Source: Fidelibacterota bacterium (GTDB taxonomy: Bacteria > Fidelibacterota > Marinisomatia > Marinisomatales > TCS55). From it: a DNA stretch of 64,000 bases. Positions within the stretch are counted from its first letter, which is position 1. Each line of letters opens with the position of its first letter. The translations under genes and the position numbers were made by a program. Shown piece after piece: positions 25,739 to 35,830 of the stretch. The stretch lies in the NCBI GenBank assembly GCA_014239435.1, contig JAAZYX010000033.1, positions 150,871 to 214,870 on the forward strand, read 5' to 3'. The notes below the pieces were generated by a model that saw nothing but the letters and a program-made list of their open reading frames with translations, searched no databases and was not told the origin of the DNA.

Positions 25739-27085
25739 TTATCCTTCTTTTTCCATCATGTCCAATCCTTTACGAATCACAGCACCAACATCAATTTTAC
25801 TTGGGCACGAAAATGAACACAACGCGAAATCTTCTTCGTCACATTCCAAAAGGCCCAATCCTTCCATTTCATCAAAATCTTCAGCGAGGATAGCACGGTA
25901 CAGTGCGTTTGGAAAAATGTCCATCGGCAATACATGTTCCCATGTACCAATGGGAACCATAGGACGCTCAGATCCAGATGTTTGGGTGGTAAAATCATAG
26001 GAATCGGAATTGGAAGACAGAAAAGCATTTGTCAGGCTGTACCGAGAGTCGGATGTACCCGGCCGCAGCAATCCGAGAAATTCCCTGTCATCAGAATCCG
26101 GAATCACCGAAACAGTGCTATCATAATATCCCATAAATCCGGATGCTTCCATCTCCGTTCCGGTTAAAACATCACCGGAAACTATTCGAGATGTTCCATC
26201 CTGAAGGCGATCCTTAAGCATTTCTGAAATTTGCATTCCCGATCTTCCCTTAATATGAATTGGATTCTTTACGGAAGGGCCGCCAACAGTAACAATCGTG
26301 GACGGATCATATTCACCGGTAGTAAAAAATGTGCCAAGTGTAACAACATGCTGAGCAGAAATAGTCCAAATTGTTTCACCGGGATTCAATGGATCTATAT
26401 GATGAATATGAATTCCGACATTTCCGGCCGGATGCGGACCGTTCACATAATGAATCCTAACTCCATCAGCATTCACCAGCGTTTCACTTACCGTACCTTC
26501 AGAAACTGTGAGATGCACATCGCCATCCGTCAATCTTCGCAAAACATTGAGTCCTGCCTGGAATGGGCCCGTCTGCTCACTTAAGGCAAGATCCAAATCA
26601 ACCGTGAGCGGCGCAGAATTGTATCCCGAAATAAAAATCGCTCTCGGCGCCACGTTTGGATCAGCAATCATATTAAATGGCCGCTGTTTCAACAATGGCC
26701 AAAGTCCGCCAGAAAGAATTCTGGTGATTACATCAGCACGATTTACTGAACCAATATCATGGAATCTGACAGAACCGTGTTGAACGGAATCTTCTCCTTT
26801 TAAGGTTATTTCAATATATTTGATAATCCGCTTCGGACCGTAATGGATTGCGCTTACGGTTCCACATCCCGGCGATGCAAAAGAAACATCCGGATTTTTT
26901 TTATCGAAAAATAATGGCTGTCCCAGTTTCACATCATCATGTTCTTTTACCATTAATTTTGGTTTTATCCCTCGAAATTCGACAGGTTTTAGTGCAACTT
27001 TTTCGGGATCACCTATGGAAATAATTTCTCTTTTAGGTATTCCGGAAATCCGGATGTTGTGCCCTTTTGTAAGATGGATTTTCAC
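25739..27085 (-). CDS. nqrA: Na+-translocating NADH:quinone reductase subunit A
   Basis: A 448-residue cytoplasmic subunit that binds quinone or its analogue near the membrane. The N-terminal segment IHLTKGHNIRISGIP aligns with the start of other NqrA proteins. I therefore place the start at a GTG at 27085, 11 bp after the nuoN stop. The open frame extends 24 codons further into nuoN, but that part looks unlike NqrA. No clear ribosome-binding site precedes the GTG. The C-terminus carries CDEEDFALCSFSCPSKIDVG. It directly links the nqr genes to the nuo genes. Confidence 0.95.
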   Translation of the reverse strand: MKIHLTKGHNIRISGIPKREIISIGDPEKVALKPVEFRGIKPKLMVKEHDDVKLGQPLFFDKKNPDVSFASPGCGTVSAIHYGPKRIIKYIEITLKGEDSVQHGSVRFHDIGSVNRADVITRILSGGLWPLLKQRPFNMIADPNVAPRAIFISGYNSAPLTVDLDLALSEQTGPFQAGLNVLRRLTDGDVHLTVSEGTVSETLVNADGVRIHYVNGPHPAGNVGIHIHHIDPLNPGETIWTISAQHVVTLGTFFTTGEYDPSTIVTVGGPSVKNPIHIKGRSGMQISEMLKDRLQDGTSRIVSGDVLTGTEMEASGFMGYYDSTVSVIPDSDDREFLGLLRPGTSDSRYSLTNAFLSSNSDSYDFTTQTSGSERPMVPIGTWEHVLPMDIFPNALYRAILAEDFDEMEGLGLLECDEEDFALCSFSCPSKIDVGAVIRKGLDMMEKEG

Positions 27086-27096
27086 TGGATTTTGAT

Positions 27097-28590
27097 TTAC
27101 ATAGCCGGAAAGGCAAACACAAGTGAGTTTGAAACCCAATCCGCCACCGGCGTCCAATATACTCCTAAAACGACCGTAGGAATTGCAAGAGCTAAAATTA
27201 ATATAGACGTCATCATTGCCGGCACGTGAATAGATTCTGACCGTTCGCCAATTAGGTACATATGGCGAATAACTCGAATGTAGTAATACAGGGAAATAAC
27301 ACTATTGATGGCACCGGCAAATGCGAGCCAGTAAAAGGTTGGGCCTGCTTTTATCACTGCGGCGAATAAATAATATTTTCCTATAAATCCTGCTGTCGGA
27401 GGAATTCCAGTGAGCGAGAACATGAACACTGTCATCGCAATTCCTACGAGCGGCATTTCCCATCCGAGACCTGAAAAAGCATCAAATGTTTCTCCGTCCT
27501 TTTTGGTTTGGACATACATCACAATAAAGAAGGCACCAAGGTTCATGAAAAGGTACATAACTAAATAGAGCATGACAGCGCCAATACCTTCCGAAGACAT
27601 CATGGGAAGTCCCATCAGCATATATCCTGCATGGGCAATACTGGAATACGCCAGCATGCGTTTCACGCTTTCCTGCTGAATTGCTACTAGATTTCCCAGC
27701 GTCATCGTGATGACTGCAACGACAGCTAAAATGTGCGGCCACGGCAAAACATCGGAAACAGGAACTAACCCAGCCATAACGGAGTTGTTTGATCCAAATA
27801 CCGCACTGAAAAATCGAATCAGCACTGCAAATCCAGCGGCCTTTGGCGCTACGGATAAATAGGCGGTTATAGGCGTTGGGCTTCCCTGATAAACGTCCGG
27901 GGTCCAAAAATGAAAAGGAACGGCAGATATTTTATATCCAAATCCTGCCAAAATAAATACGGCAGAAAGCATGATAGCAAAATTGCCACTGCTGTCCATT
28001 GCTGCAAGAGCGGGGCCGATTTCAAACAATTTTGTGGTGCCGGTCAGCCCAAAAAGAATACTGAATCCATACAGCATGATTCCGGAAGAAAATGCACCGT
28101 AAATCACATATTTCAAGGAGGCTTCATTAGAAGATAAATCGTGTTTGAGATATCCCGCCAAAACAAAGGACATGATGCTGACAATTTCGATGGCAAGATA
28201 CACCATAATCATGTCAATGGATGACACCATCAGAAACATCCCAAAAACCATGATACCCATCAGGACATAATATTCTCCAACTCTATAGTTTAATAATTCC
28301 GTGCTTTTGGAACTCATCAACATGACAATGACGGTAGCCGCAATAATCAGCATTTTAAAGAACCACGCAAATGGGTCGAGTGCAATTGAACCCATAAATA
28401 AGGTGGCAACCGGAGAATCCGCGGCCAGTTTTAAAGCAAAAGCTGTTAAAATAAGTCCGCCTAAAATCCAGTACATCGTTTTGCCGGAATCTTTCGGTGC
28501 ATAGAATAAGTCTGCGATAATCCCCGCAAGGATGGTTACCGTAAGAATTAACTCAGGCCAGTAATAGTATAAACTTTGAAGATTGCTCAC
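27097..28590 (-). CDS. nuoN: NADH-quinone oxidoreductase subunit N
   Basis: A 497-residue antiporter-like membrane subunit of complex I with about fourteen helices. The conserved stretches LKYVIYGAFSSGIMLYG, SAVPFHFWTPDVYQGSP, KRMLAYSSIAHAGYMLMG and GIPPTAGFIGKYYLF are all present and carry the buried lysines of the proton path. It is the last nuo gene. Its stop lies 11 bp before nqrA, so no terminator separates the two pumps. Confidence 0.97.
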   Translation of the reverse strand: MSNLQSLYYYWPELILTVTILAGIIADLFYAPKDSGKTMYWILGGLILTAFALKLAADSPVATLFMGSIALDPFAWFFKMLIIAATVIVMLMSSKSTELLNYRVGEYYVLMGIMVFGMFLMVSSIDMIMVYLAIEIVSIMSFVLAGYLKHDLSSNEASLKYVIYGAFSSGIMLYGFSILFGLTGTTKLFEIGPALAAMDSSGNFAIMLSAVFILAGFGYKISAVPFHFWTPDVYQGSPTPITAYLSVAPKAAGFAVLIRFFSAVFGSNNSVMAGLVPVSDVLPWPHILAVVAVITMTLGNLVAIQQESVKRMLAYSSIAHAGYMLMGLPMMSSEGIGAVMLYLVMYLFMNLGAFFIVMYVQTKKDGETFDAFSGLGWEMPLVGIAMTVFMFSLTGIPPTAGFIGKYYLFAAVIKAGPTFYWLAFAGAINSVISLYYYIRVIRHMYLIGERSESIHVPAMMTSILILALAIPTVVLGVYWTPVADWVSNSLVFAFPAM

Positions 28591-28601
28591 CAGATAATTC
28601 C

Positions 28602-30152
28602 TTACATCACACTTGCCATTGAACCGATAGCCACGACCTGATCAATAATCACATTCATGGTTTCCCCGATATATTTCAGGAAGGGCCAAGGATAAATACC
28701 AAACAAGATTGTAATGACCGCAAGCGGAATAATAGTAAACAGTTCTCTTCCATTTATTTCAGGAAGGTCTTTGTATTTTTCATTCATCTCGCCGAGAAAC
28801 ATTCTTTGGAAAGCCCACAGGAAATAGGCAGCGTTTAACAGAATTCCAAGGGTTGCGATAATCACGATCGTCCTAAAAACCGGAAAAGCACCCAAAAAAC
28901 ACATGGCTTCGCTGACAAATCCGCTAAGACTCGGAAGGCCAAGTCCCGCAAAAAATGCCAAAGCGACAATACCGGAATAAATCGGCATGGAGGATGCAAG
29001 TCCGCCAAAACCATTTATATCCCGATGGTGAGCCCTATCGTAAATAACACCCACCAAAATAAACAGCATTGCCGAAATGGTTCCGTGGTTAAACATCTGA
29101 AAAACGGCGCCGTTTAAACCCGCCTGCGCCGCTGCATAATTTCCGCCATTCATTTCACCGGCAGCAATTACTGCCGCCATTCCAATCAGGGCGTACCCCA
29201 TATGATTTATACTGGAATAGGCAACAAGCTTCTTTATATCCGTTTGGGCAAGCGCGCACAGCGCTCCCCAAATAACATTTATCAAACCCAAAATGGCCAT
29301 CGCGCCTGCAAACCACCACACCGCATCCGGAAGCATGGAATAATTCACCCTTAGCAAACCGTACGCACCAAGTTTTAGGAGAATCCCAGCAAGAATAACA
29401 GATACCGCCGTCGGTGCCTCTACATGCGCTAAAGGAAGCCACGTGTGAAATGGAAAGACAGGTACTTTAATTGCGAATCCTATGAACAGCAAAACCCAGA
29501 TAACTTTCATCGCATCCATACCCCACCAAGTAACTCCAGCAAGATTAGGAGATGCCGTCTCCATGATGGTTATCATATCAAATGTTTGTCCGCACGTGAA
29601 GTAAAGCGCAAGAATAGCAATGAGCATCAGCACAGAACCCACAAGTGTATACAGAAAAAATTTGATGGCAGCGTACTCCCGCTGCGGCCCCCCCCACATT
29701 CCAATCAAGAAATACATCGGCAGAAGCATCACTTCCCAAAAAACGTAGAATAGAAAGAAATCCAGTGAAAGGAACACTCCAACAATGCCAGTATCCAACA
29801 GCAGTAATAGAGCAAAATATCCTTTGACTGCCTTGTCAATTTTCCAACTGACAAAAATGCCGATAAAGAATAGAATTGCCGTTAGCACCACCATGGGAAG
29901 ACTAAGTCCGTCCACACCAAGCTGATAGGTAATATTCAATGACGGAATCCATTGAGCGGATTCATACATCTGAAAATCGCCTGTTGTTAAATCAAACTTG
30001 GCAAGCAGAACCAGCGCGAAAATGAGCTGAATTCCTGCTGCGGCGGCGGCTGTCCATTTTATGGCATTTGAATGATCTCTTGGTATCAGGGTTACCGCCA
30101 CCATCCCGATGATCGGTATCCACACAATCCAACTTAATAAATGATTTTCCAT
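28602..30152 (-). CDS. nuoM: NADH-quinone oxidoreductase subunit M
   Basis: A 516-residue antiporter-like proton-pumping subunit. Motifs include FLFYVFWEVMLLPMYFLIG, YAAIKFFLYTLVGSVLML, KVPVFPFHTWLPLAHVEAPTA, KKLVAYSSINHMGYALIG and GLPSLSGFVSE. The topology of about fourteen helices is normal. It lies between nuoL (26 bp) and nuoN (11 bp). Confidence 0.98.
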   Translation of the reverse strand: MENHLLSWIVWIPIIGMVAVTLIPRDHSNAIKWTAAAAAGIQLIFALVLLAKFDLTTGDFQMYESAQWIPSLNITYQLGVDGLSLPMVVLTAILFFIGIFVSWKIDKAVKGYFALLLLLDTGIVGVFLSLDFFLFYVFWEVMLLPMYFLIGMWGGPQREYAAIKFFLYTLVGSVLMLIAILALYFTCGQTFDMITIMETASPNLAGVTWWGMDAMKVIWVLLFIGFAIKVPVFPFHTWLPLAHVEAPTAVSVILAGILLKLGAYGLLRVNYSMLPDAVWWFAGAMAILGLINVIWGALCALAQTDIKKLVAYSSINHMGYALIGMAAVIAAGEMNGGNYAAAQAGLNGAVFQMFNHGTISAMLFILVGVIYDRAHHRDINGFGGLASSMPIYSGIVALAFFAGLGLPSLSGFVSEAMCFLGAFPVFRTIVIIATLGILLNAAYFLWAFQRMFLGEMNEKYKDLPEINGRELFTIIPLAVITILFGIYPWPFLKYIGETMNVIIDQVVAIGSMASVM

Positions 30153-30178
30153 ACGTTATTTCTGTCGTTTTATCATGG

Positions 30179-32236
30179 TTAAATCGTCTGGAATACAAGG
30201 ATGACTACGACACCCGCCAGAACGAAAAGTAGGTAATTCTGTAATTTCCCAGTTTGGATTTGTTTCAAGCCCGACCCCATTTTTCCGGCTGTACGGCCGA
30301 CGCCGTCCACCAGAGTTTGGTCTATACCTTCGTAATCCAATTTGCCTGTCACGCGCGATATCCAATCCGTCACGCGTCCAAATCCATTGATGAAATATTT
30401 ATCATACAATTCCCAATCGATGTAGGCAACCTTGTCAGCCAGCTTTAGCACAGGCTGAATGAGGTATTTTTGATAATTTTCATCGAAATAATATTTGTTC
30501 AGAGATAAATCATACATCGGCCCTGTTTTCTTTGCCCAAGCTTCCGCAGACAATTTTTTCTTATAATACATCATCCAAGACAATCCAATCCCCAATCCGG
30601 CAACAAGCAGCGATAACGCCATTGCGGGATAGTGTGCATGATGCACCCCCTCTTGAATTTCATGAGCACTGAGAATATGCGAATCCTGCACAAAAGAATC
30701 CTGAGGTACAATTAAATCCTTAAACCAGCCATGGTCTGAAATGGGATTAACGTAAGGCAATGTGTAAAATATGAAAATACTAAGTGTCGCCAGTATAATA
30801 AGTGGAAACGTCATTGCCTTGGGTGATTCATGTATATCCTTCAATAATTCCTTTTTATTCGGTTCCCCATGAAAGGTCATGAAAATGAGTCTGAACATAT
30901 AGAAAGCTGTAATCATCGCAGCGCCAAAACCGCAGATAGCTAAAAAGAAATGCTCGGGATGATGAGTGACAAATGAAAGCGTTCCCGCCAGAATTGCATC
31001 CTTAGAAAGAAATCCGGAAAACAGCGGTACACCGGAAATGGCTAAAGTTGCTATTAGCATGGTCGTATATGTGACGGGCATTTTACCCTTAAACCCTCCC
31101 ATGTTTCTCATATCCTGCGGATCGGTTTCATGATCATGTTTTTTATGAAGTGCGTGGTGCATGGCGTGAATAACACTTCCCGAGCAATAAAAAAGACACG
31201 CTTTGAACATTGCGTGAGTCACTAAATGAAAAAATCCGGCAATATATGCACCCGTTCCAACCGCTAGAATCATGTACCCAAGCTGACTTACCGTTGAATA
31301 AGCGAGTACTTTTTTAATATCATTTTGCGTTATGGCAATAGATGCAGCGAAAAGAGCAGTGAATCCCCCGACATATGCTACTACCGTCAGAGCATCCGGA
31401 GTAAACAGCGGAAAAATTCTGACACTCATGTATACTCCCGCAGCTACCATGGTGGCCGCATGCATCAGTGCGGAAACAGGCGTTGGCCCTTCCATTGCAT
31501 CCGGAAGCCAAATGTGAAGCGGAAATTGTGAGCTTTTCCCCATCGCCCCAAGAAAAAGTCCAAGACCCGCAAAGGTAAGGATTGTTCCTCCGATAGACCC
31601 ATCAGCGACTCCGGCGAAAACTTCTGAATACGTGAATGCGCCTACCGTGGAAAAGATGAGCATTATCCCGATAAAAAATCCAATGTCACCAACCCGGTTT
31701 GTAAGAAATGCTTTTTTGGCGGCATCTGCCGCAGAATCCTTTTCAAACCAATGTTGAATCAGAAGGTAAGAACTCACGCCGACCAGTTCCCAAAACATGT
31801 AAAGGGAAATCAGATTATTGGCAAGAACAATGCCGTTCATGCTGAAAGTAAATAATCCCAGATAGGCGTAGTATCTGGAATATCGAACATCGCCCTGTAA
31901 ATATTTCGTCGAAAAAATATGGGTCATGCTTGAAATAAGAGACACCACCAGAAGCATTATGATGGTTATGTTGTCCACCAAGAATCCGAGCTCTATCTGA
32001 AATGCGGATAAATTTATCCATGTAAATGATGCTTCATGCGAAAATCCTGGTTCATATTCGATTAGCATGGAAATAAACATACTGATTGATAATGCAAGGG
32101 TTATCAGGATTGCACCAATGCCGACCCAATCGCCTTGTCGCGGGAGTCTCTTTCCTGCAAACACCAGAATCAAGAATGACACGAGCGGCAGGAATAAAAT
32201 TAGTATACTGTAATCGATGAAAATATTTTCTGTCAT
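30179..32236 (-). CDS. nuoL: NADH-quinone oxidoreductase subunit L
   Basis: A 685-residue subunit and the largest of the antiporter-like trio. It has fourteen or more helices, followed by a long amphipathic lateral helix region and a terminal membrane anchor (YLLFVLAGVVVILVFQTI). Motifs include FWELVGVSSYLLIQHWFEK, FPLHIWLPDAMEGPTPVSALMHAATMVAAGV (seen in parts at about 245-275), KKVLAYSTVSQLGYMIL and GVPLFSGFLSKD. A TAATG overlap couples it to nuoK. Confidence 0.98.
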   Translation of the reverse strand: MTENIFIDYSILILFLPLVSFLILVFAGKRLPRQGDWVGIGAILITLALSISMFISMLIEYEPGFSHEASFTWINLSAFQIELGFLVDNITIIMLLVVSLISSMTHIFSTKYLQGDVRYSRYYAYLGLFTFSMNGIVLANNLISLYMFWELVGVSSYLLIQHWFEKDSAADAAKKAFLTNRVGDIGFFIGIMLIFSTVGAFTYSEVFAGVADGSIGGTILTFAGLGLFLGAMGKSSQFPLHIWLPDAMEGPTPVSALMHAATMVAAGVYMSVRIFPLFTPDALTVVAYVGGFTALFAASIAITQNDIKKVLAYSTVSQLGYMILAVGTGAYIAGFFHLVTHAMFKACLFYCSGSVIHAMHHALHKKHDHETDPQDMRNMGGFKGKMPVTYTTMLIATLAISGVPLFSGFLSKDAILAGTLSFVTHHPEHFFLAICGFGAAMITAFYMFRLIFMTFHGEPNKKELLKDIHESPKAMTFPLIILATLSIFIFYTLPYVNPISDHGWFKDLIVPQDSFVQDSHILSAHEIQEGVHHAHYPAMALSLLVAGLGIGLSWMMYYKKKLSAEAWAKKTGPMYDLSLNKYYFDENYQKYLIQPVLKLADKVAYIDWELYDKYFINGFGRVTDWISRVTGKLDYEGIDQTLVDGVGRTAGKMGSGLKQIQTGKLQNYLLFVLAGVVVILVFQTI

Positions 32237-32541
32237 TACTGTCTCAGAGCGCTGACTTCATCCACATTAATGGAATGAAAATTCTTATAAATATTGATAA
32301 CAATCGCAAGGGCGACTGCTGCTTCTGCAGCTGCCATGATGATGACAAACAAAGCAAAAATATGGCCGGAAAAGTTGGCGCCTCCGAACCGCGCGAATGC
32401 GAGAAAATTCAGATTAGCGGAATTCAGAATAAGCTCAACACCCATCAGGACAGCAATTCCATTTCTGCGTGTAACGACTGCAAATAACCCCAGCGCAAAT
32501 AATACGGCGGACACATACAGATAGGATTCCAAAGAATGCAT
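32236..32541 (-). CDS. nuoK: NADH-quinone oxidoreductase subunit K
   Basis: A 101-residue three-helix membrane subunit. The conserved acidic residue of helix 2 is in LMGVELILNSANLNFLAF, and the second acidic residue is in MAAAEAAVALAIVI. Both belong to the complex I proton-coupling chain. Normal length. Overlaps nuoJ and nuoL by stop/start sharing. Confidence 0.97.
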   Translation of the reverse strand: MHSLESYLYVSAVLFALGLFAVVTRRNGIAVLMGVELILNSANLNFLAFARFGGANFSGHIFALFVIIMAAAEAAVALAIVINIYKNFHSINVDEVSALRQ

Positions 32542-33029
32542 TATTCCTCTCTCCGAGATAAAGTTGCGGCACCAATCAAGGCACCAAGCAAAAGCAATGA
32601 TGCTACTTCAAACGGAAGCAAATAATCCATCATCAGAAGACGGCCAATTGTTGCTACGGTCTCTGTTGGCACCACGGCTTCCTGAACCAGCCAAGGCGAC
32701 TTTGAAATCATGAGCCCTAAGGATCCGAGCACGCCGGCTATCAGTAAACCGCTTACACCTCTCTGCATACTGGTATGGGAAATGTTGACAGTTGTTATTT
32801 TATTGGTGAGCATGATACCAAAAATGACAAGGACCAAAATTCCGCCGACATAAATCACAACCTGCACTGCCGCCAAAAAATCCGCCCATAGAAAAATGTA
32901 CAATCCAGCCACCCCAAAAAAGGTAAACAGCAGTGCAATCGCTGAATACAACAGTTTATCGTGGTGCACGACAACAACCGCGGACGCAACCGTGAGAACT
33001 ACAATCATCCAAAAAGCAACATCAGCCAC
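32541..33029 (-). CDS. nuoJ: NADH-quinone oxidoreductase subunit J
   Basis: A 162-residue, five-helix membrane subunit. LYSAIALLFTFFGVAGLYIFL and the pi-bulge-type helix YVGGILVLVIFGIMLTNK are the diagnostic parts, and the C-terminus LPFEVASLLLLGALIGA is also typical. It sits between nuoI and nuoK with shared stop/start bases. Confidence 0.95.
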   Translation of the reverse strand: MADVAFWMIVVLTVASAVVVVHHDKLLYSAIALLFTFFGVAGLYIFLWADFLAAVQVVIYVGGILVLVIFGIMLTNKITTVNISHTSMQRGVSGLLIAGVLGSLGLMISKSPWLVQEAVVPTETVATIGRLLMMDYLLPFEVASLLLLGALIGAATLSRREE

Positions 33030-33607
33030 TATTTCTTTTCTCCGTTCTCTCCGGTCGCTATTGCAACCTGCTCTTCGGACGTTTCCTTCGCAAACCGGTA
33101 GACCATATCATTTCGGTCATATTGCGAAAATTCATAATCAATTTGATGCTTCTCAGAATTCGGGCCGCCGGTCATATAGATGCATTCCTCCGGACAAGGG
33201 TATGTGCAAAGATTGCAATAGCAGCATTCCGTCATGTCAATATCAAATCGAGTAACCAATAACGCTTTTTTCGTTCCGTTTGATGTGATGCCAGTATGCC
33301 CAACATCCGGTATATCTTCGCCTTTATCCACTCTATGTGTTTCAATTTTAATGCAGTCTACTGGACATACGCGTTCGCATTTGAGACAGCCGATACAATC
33401 ATCCATATCCACGTGCAGTCGAGACCGAATCACATTGTATTCCCCTTGGTCAAATCCAATATCCCGTTCCGGCCTTGGCCAGCGCTCTTCCGGATATTGA
33501 AGCGTTACACTTCCTTTGCGGATATTTACCATGTGCCGCCAGGTAATAGCCATACCCGTAATCAATGTTGAAACCGACTCCCAAATAGTAGTGAAATATG
33601 CACGCAT
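33029..33607 (-). CDS. nuoI: NADH-quinone oxidoreductase subunit I (2x 4Fe-4S)
   Basis: A 192-residue peripheral subunit with two ferredoxin motifs: CIGCLKCERVCPVDC and, about 50 residues later, CCYCNLCTYPCPEEC. These ligate clusters N6a and N6b, which pass electrons to NuoB. An N-terminal amphipathic region precedes them. A C-terminal tail of about 25 residues, rich in Glu, Gly and Lys, follows the conserved core. In 11-subunit complexes this subunit may be near the entry point for reduced ferredoxin, which is inference here. Confidence 0.97.
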   Translation of the reverse strand: MRAYFTTIWESVSTLITGMAITWRHMVNIRKGSVTLQYPEERWPRPERDIGFDQGEYNVIRSRLHVDMDDCIGCLKCERVCPVDCIKIETHRVDKGEDIPDVGHTGITSNGTKKALLVTRFDIDMTECCYCNLCTYPCPEECIYMTGGPNSEKHQIDYEFSQYDRNDMVYRFAKETSEEQVAIATGENGEKK

Positions 33608-33611
33608 TACT

Positions 33612-34688
33612 TTATCCTATTATTAGTTTCCACAACCCAATTCCAAAAATGTTAACAAAAGCAATGGGAATAAACCCTTTCCAGCATACACTCATGAGTT
33701 GATCAACGCGGAGGCGTGGCCACGTCCATCTGAACCATATCATAAGAAAAATAAGAAAGAGAGATTTTGACATAAACCAGAAAAGTCCCCAGCCGGGTGA
33801 ATCCATCAGTCCGGGGATTGGGCTCTGCCAGCCTCCCAGAAATCCAGCCACTGCTACTCCGGCAACAACAAACATATTGGCATATTCACTTAAAAAGAAA
33901 AATGCGTAGCGCATTCCTGAATATTCGGTAAATGCACCTGCCACGAGTTCTGATTCCGCCTCGGGAATGTCAAAAGGTGTACGGTTGCATTCCGCTACAC
34001 CACTGATAAAAAAGATGAAAAACGATAAAAAGGTAAACGGATTCTGAAAGATGATCCAGTTCGGTAAAATTCCCCAGACAAATCCTGTTTGGTGTTCGAT
34101 GATACCTTGCATACTTAAGGTACCGGTGAGCATGATGACACCAATAATGGAAAGGCCTGCGGGGATTTCATAACTGATGATTTGTGCTGCGGATCGCATG
34201 GCGCCGTACAACGACCATTTATTATTGGAACTCCATCCAGCGAGGATGATTCCCAGTACCCCTAACGAACTTACCGCCAATATGTAAAACATACCGATAT
34301 TCATGTCAGCGACAATGATCGTTTGGCTAAACGGCAAAGCTGCCATGGAAATAAATGCGCCAATGAATACAATAAAAGGCGCTAAAATAAAAAGTTTCCG
34401 ATCTGCTGTTGTCGGAATAATATCTTCTTTTAAAATGAGTTTTAGCGCGTCTGCAATCGGCTGAAGCAGTCCCCATTTTCCTGCGTGCAGTCCCACTCCC
34501 TGCCCCATCGGCCCGACTTTATCCTGCATAAATGAAGATACTTTAAGTTCGCCATAAATCGCGACCAGTGCATAAACCGCAATAAACATAAATACAGGCA
34601 CAGCGCACAGAACGACAACTGAGACAAATACGAGACCGGGCCAATCTGCGGCGAAGGGAATTAAATCTATGAGATAATCAACGATCAA
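33612..34688 (-). CDS. nuoH: NADH-quinone oxidoreductase subunit H
   Basis: A 358-residue membrane subunit joining the hydrophilic arm to the pump and forming part of the quinone chamber. It has about eight helices. The conserved acidic loop PFDIPEAESELVAGAFTEYS is complete, as are GPMGQGVGLHAGKWGLLQPIADALKL (in parts, near residue 65) and the Trp/Arg-rich C-terminal WFRWTWPRLRVDQLM. Its start shares bases with the nuoD stop. Confidence 0.98.
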   Translation of the reverse strand: MIVDYLIDLIPFAADWPGLVFVSVVVLCAVPVFMFIAVYALVAIYGELKVSSFMQDKVGPMGQGVGLHAGKWGLLQPIADALKLILKEDIIPTTADRKLFILAPFIVFIGAFISMAALPFSQTIIVADMNIGMFYILAVSSLGVLGIILAGWSSNNKWSLYGAMRSAAQIISYEIPAGLSIIGVIMLTGTLSMQGIIEHQTGFVWGILPNWIIFQNPFTFLSFFIFFISGVAECNRTPFDIPEAESELVAGAFTEYSGMRYAFFFLSEYANMFVVAGVAVAGFLGGWQSPIPGLMDSPGWGLFWFMSKSLFLIFLMIWFRWTWPRLRVDQLMSVCWKGFIPIAFVNIFGIGLWKLIIG

Positions 34689-35830
34689 CGGTCAATTTCT
34701 CCCAGTACAATATCAAGACTTCCTAAAATAGCGATGACATCGGAAATCATCCAACCAGCAGAAATTTCGTCTAATACACTCAATGCCGTCAAAGCAGGAG
34801 AGCGCATTTTCATTCTAAATGGAATTTCAGATCCGTCGCTGATGATATAATAGCCAAGGTCGCCTCTTGGACTTTCTGTCCTGCGGTAAATGGATCCTTT
34901 CGGCGGCCGAATCTTTTTCGGAACCATAGCATGTACATCGCCGCCTTCAGGAATTGTTTTCAGCGCTTGTCTGATTATTTTACAACTTTCCTGCATTTCG
35001 AGCATTCGAACCCAAAATCGGTCCCAACAGTCGCCGAGTGTTCCGTATTCTCCAGTGCCGACCGGAATTTCAAAATCAAATTTATTATAGATTGAATACG
35101 GCTCATCCCTTCGCACATCCCATTTGACGCCCGACCCGCGAAGATTTGGACCCGATACACCGTAACTAATTGCCACTTCAGCCGGCATTACGCCGACATC
35201 GGCGGTTCGCTCAATAAATATCTTATTTTTGGTTAGCAATTCGTTGAATTCAGGAATATTCGGCTCAAAATAATCGAGGAAATCAATGCAAATGGATTCA
35301 AAATTTCTAGGCAAATCATGTGATACTCCACCGACCCACATATAATTATAAAGAAGACGGGCTCCGCAGGTCAGCTCAAAAATATCCAAAATACGTTCGC
35401 GGTCACGGAACATGTGTAAAAATGGTGTAAAAGCACCAACATCCAATCCATACACTCCCAACGCCAAAAGGTGGCTCGCAATCCGATTCAGTTCTGCCAT
35501 AATGATTCGAATATATTCCACCCGTTCCGGGACCTTAATGTCCATGAGTTCTTCCATCGCCACAACATAACCGAAATTATTGTTCATGGATGCAATGTAA
35601 TCGCAACGGTCCGTGAAGGGAATGACCTGTTCGTAGGTAATACTTTCTGCATGTTTTTCAAAACAGCGGTGGAGGTAGCCGATATAGGGAATAACTTCTG
35701 AAACGATTTCTCCATCGGTTTTCACTTTCAGCCTTAGAACACCGTGGGTAGACGGATGCTGAGGTCCAATATTCAGGACCATTTGTTCGGCCTGGACCGG
35801 CCCGACTTCTTTGACAGATCCTACTCCCAT
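34685..35830 (-). CDS. nuoD: NADH-quinone oxidoreductase subunit D (49-kDa)
   Basis: A 381-residue hydrogenase-derived subunit of the quinone-binding site. The GPQHPSTHGVLRL loop near residue 27 holds the quinone His, and GYLHRCFEKHAE, PFTDRCDY and the C-terminal SLDIVLGEIDR are all family-typical. The C-terminal Asp-Arg matches complex I rather than hydrogenase, because the Ni cysteines are absent. It is not fused to nuoC, whose frame overlaps it by 10 bp. Confidence 0.98.
   Translation of the reverse strand: MGVGSVKEVGPVQAEQMVLNIGPQHPSTHGVLRLKVKTDGEIVSEVIPYIGYLHRCFEKHAESITYEQVIPFTDRCDYIASMNNNFGYVVAMEELMDIKVPERVEYIRIIMAELNRIASHLLALGVYGLDVGAFTPFLHMFRDRERILDIFELTCGARLLYNYMWVGGVSHDLPRNFESICIDFLDYFEPNIPEFNELLTKNKIFIERTADVGVMPAEVAISYGVSGPNLRGSGVKWDVRRDEPYSIYNKFDFEIPVGTGEYGTLGDCWDRFWVRMLEMQESCKIIRQALKTIPEGGDVHAMVPKKIRPPKGSIYRRTESPRGDLGYYIISDGSEIPFRMKMRSPALTALSVLDEISAGWMISDVIAILGSLDIVLGEIDR

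Noticed and set aside
27086-27157. Upstream extension of nqrA into nuoN
   Set aside because: The additional 24 residues do not match NqrA, and they overlap conserved nuoN coding. The GTG at 27085 is preferred.
27482-27907. 141-codon minus-strand frame inside nuoN
   Set aside because: An alternative frame of nuoN. The nuoN frame has all conserved motifs and intact length.
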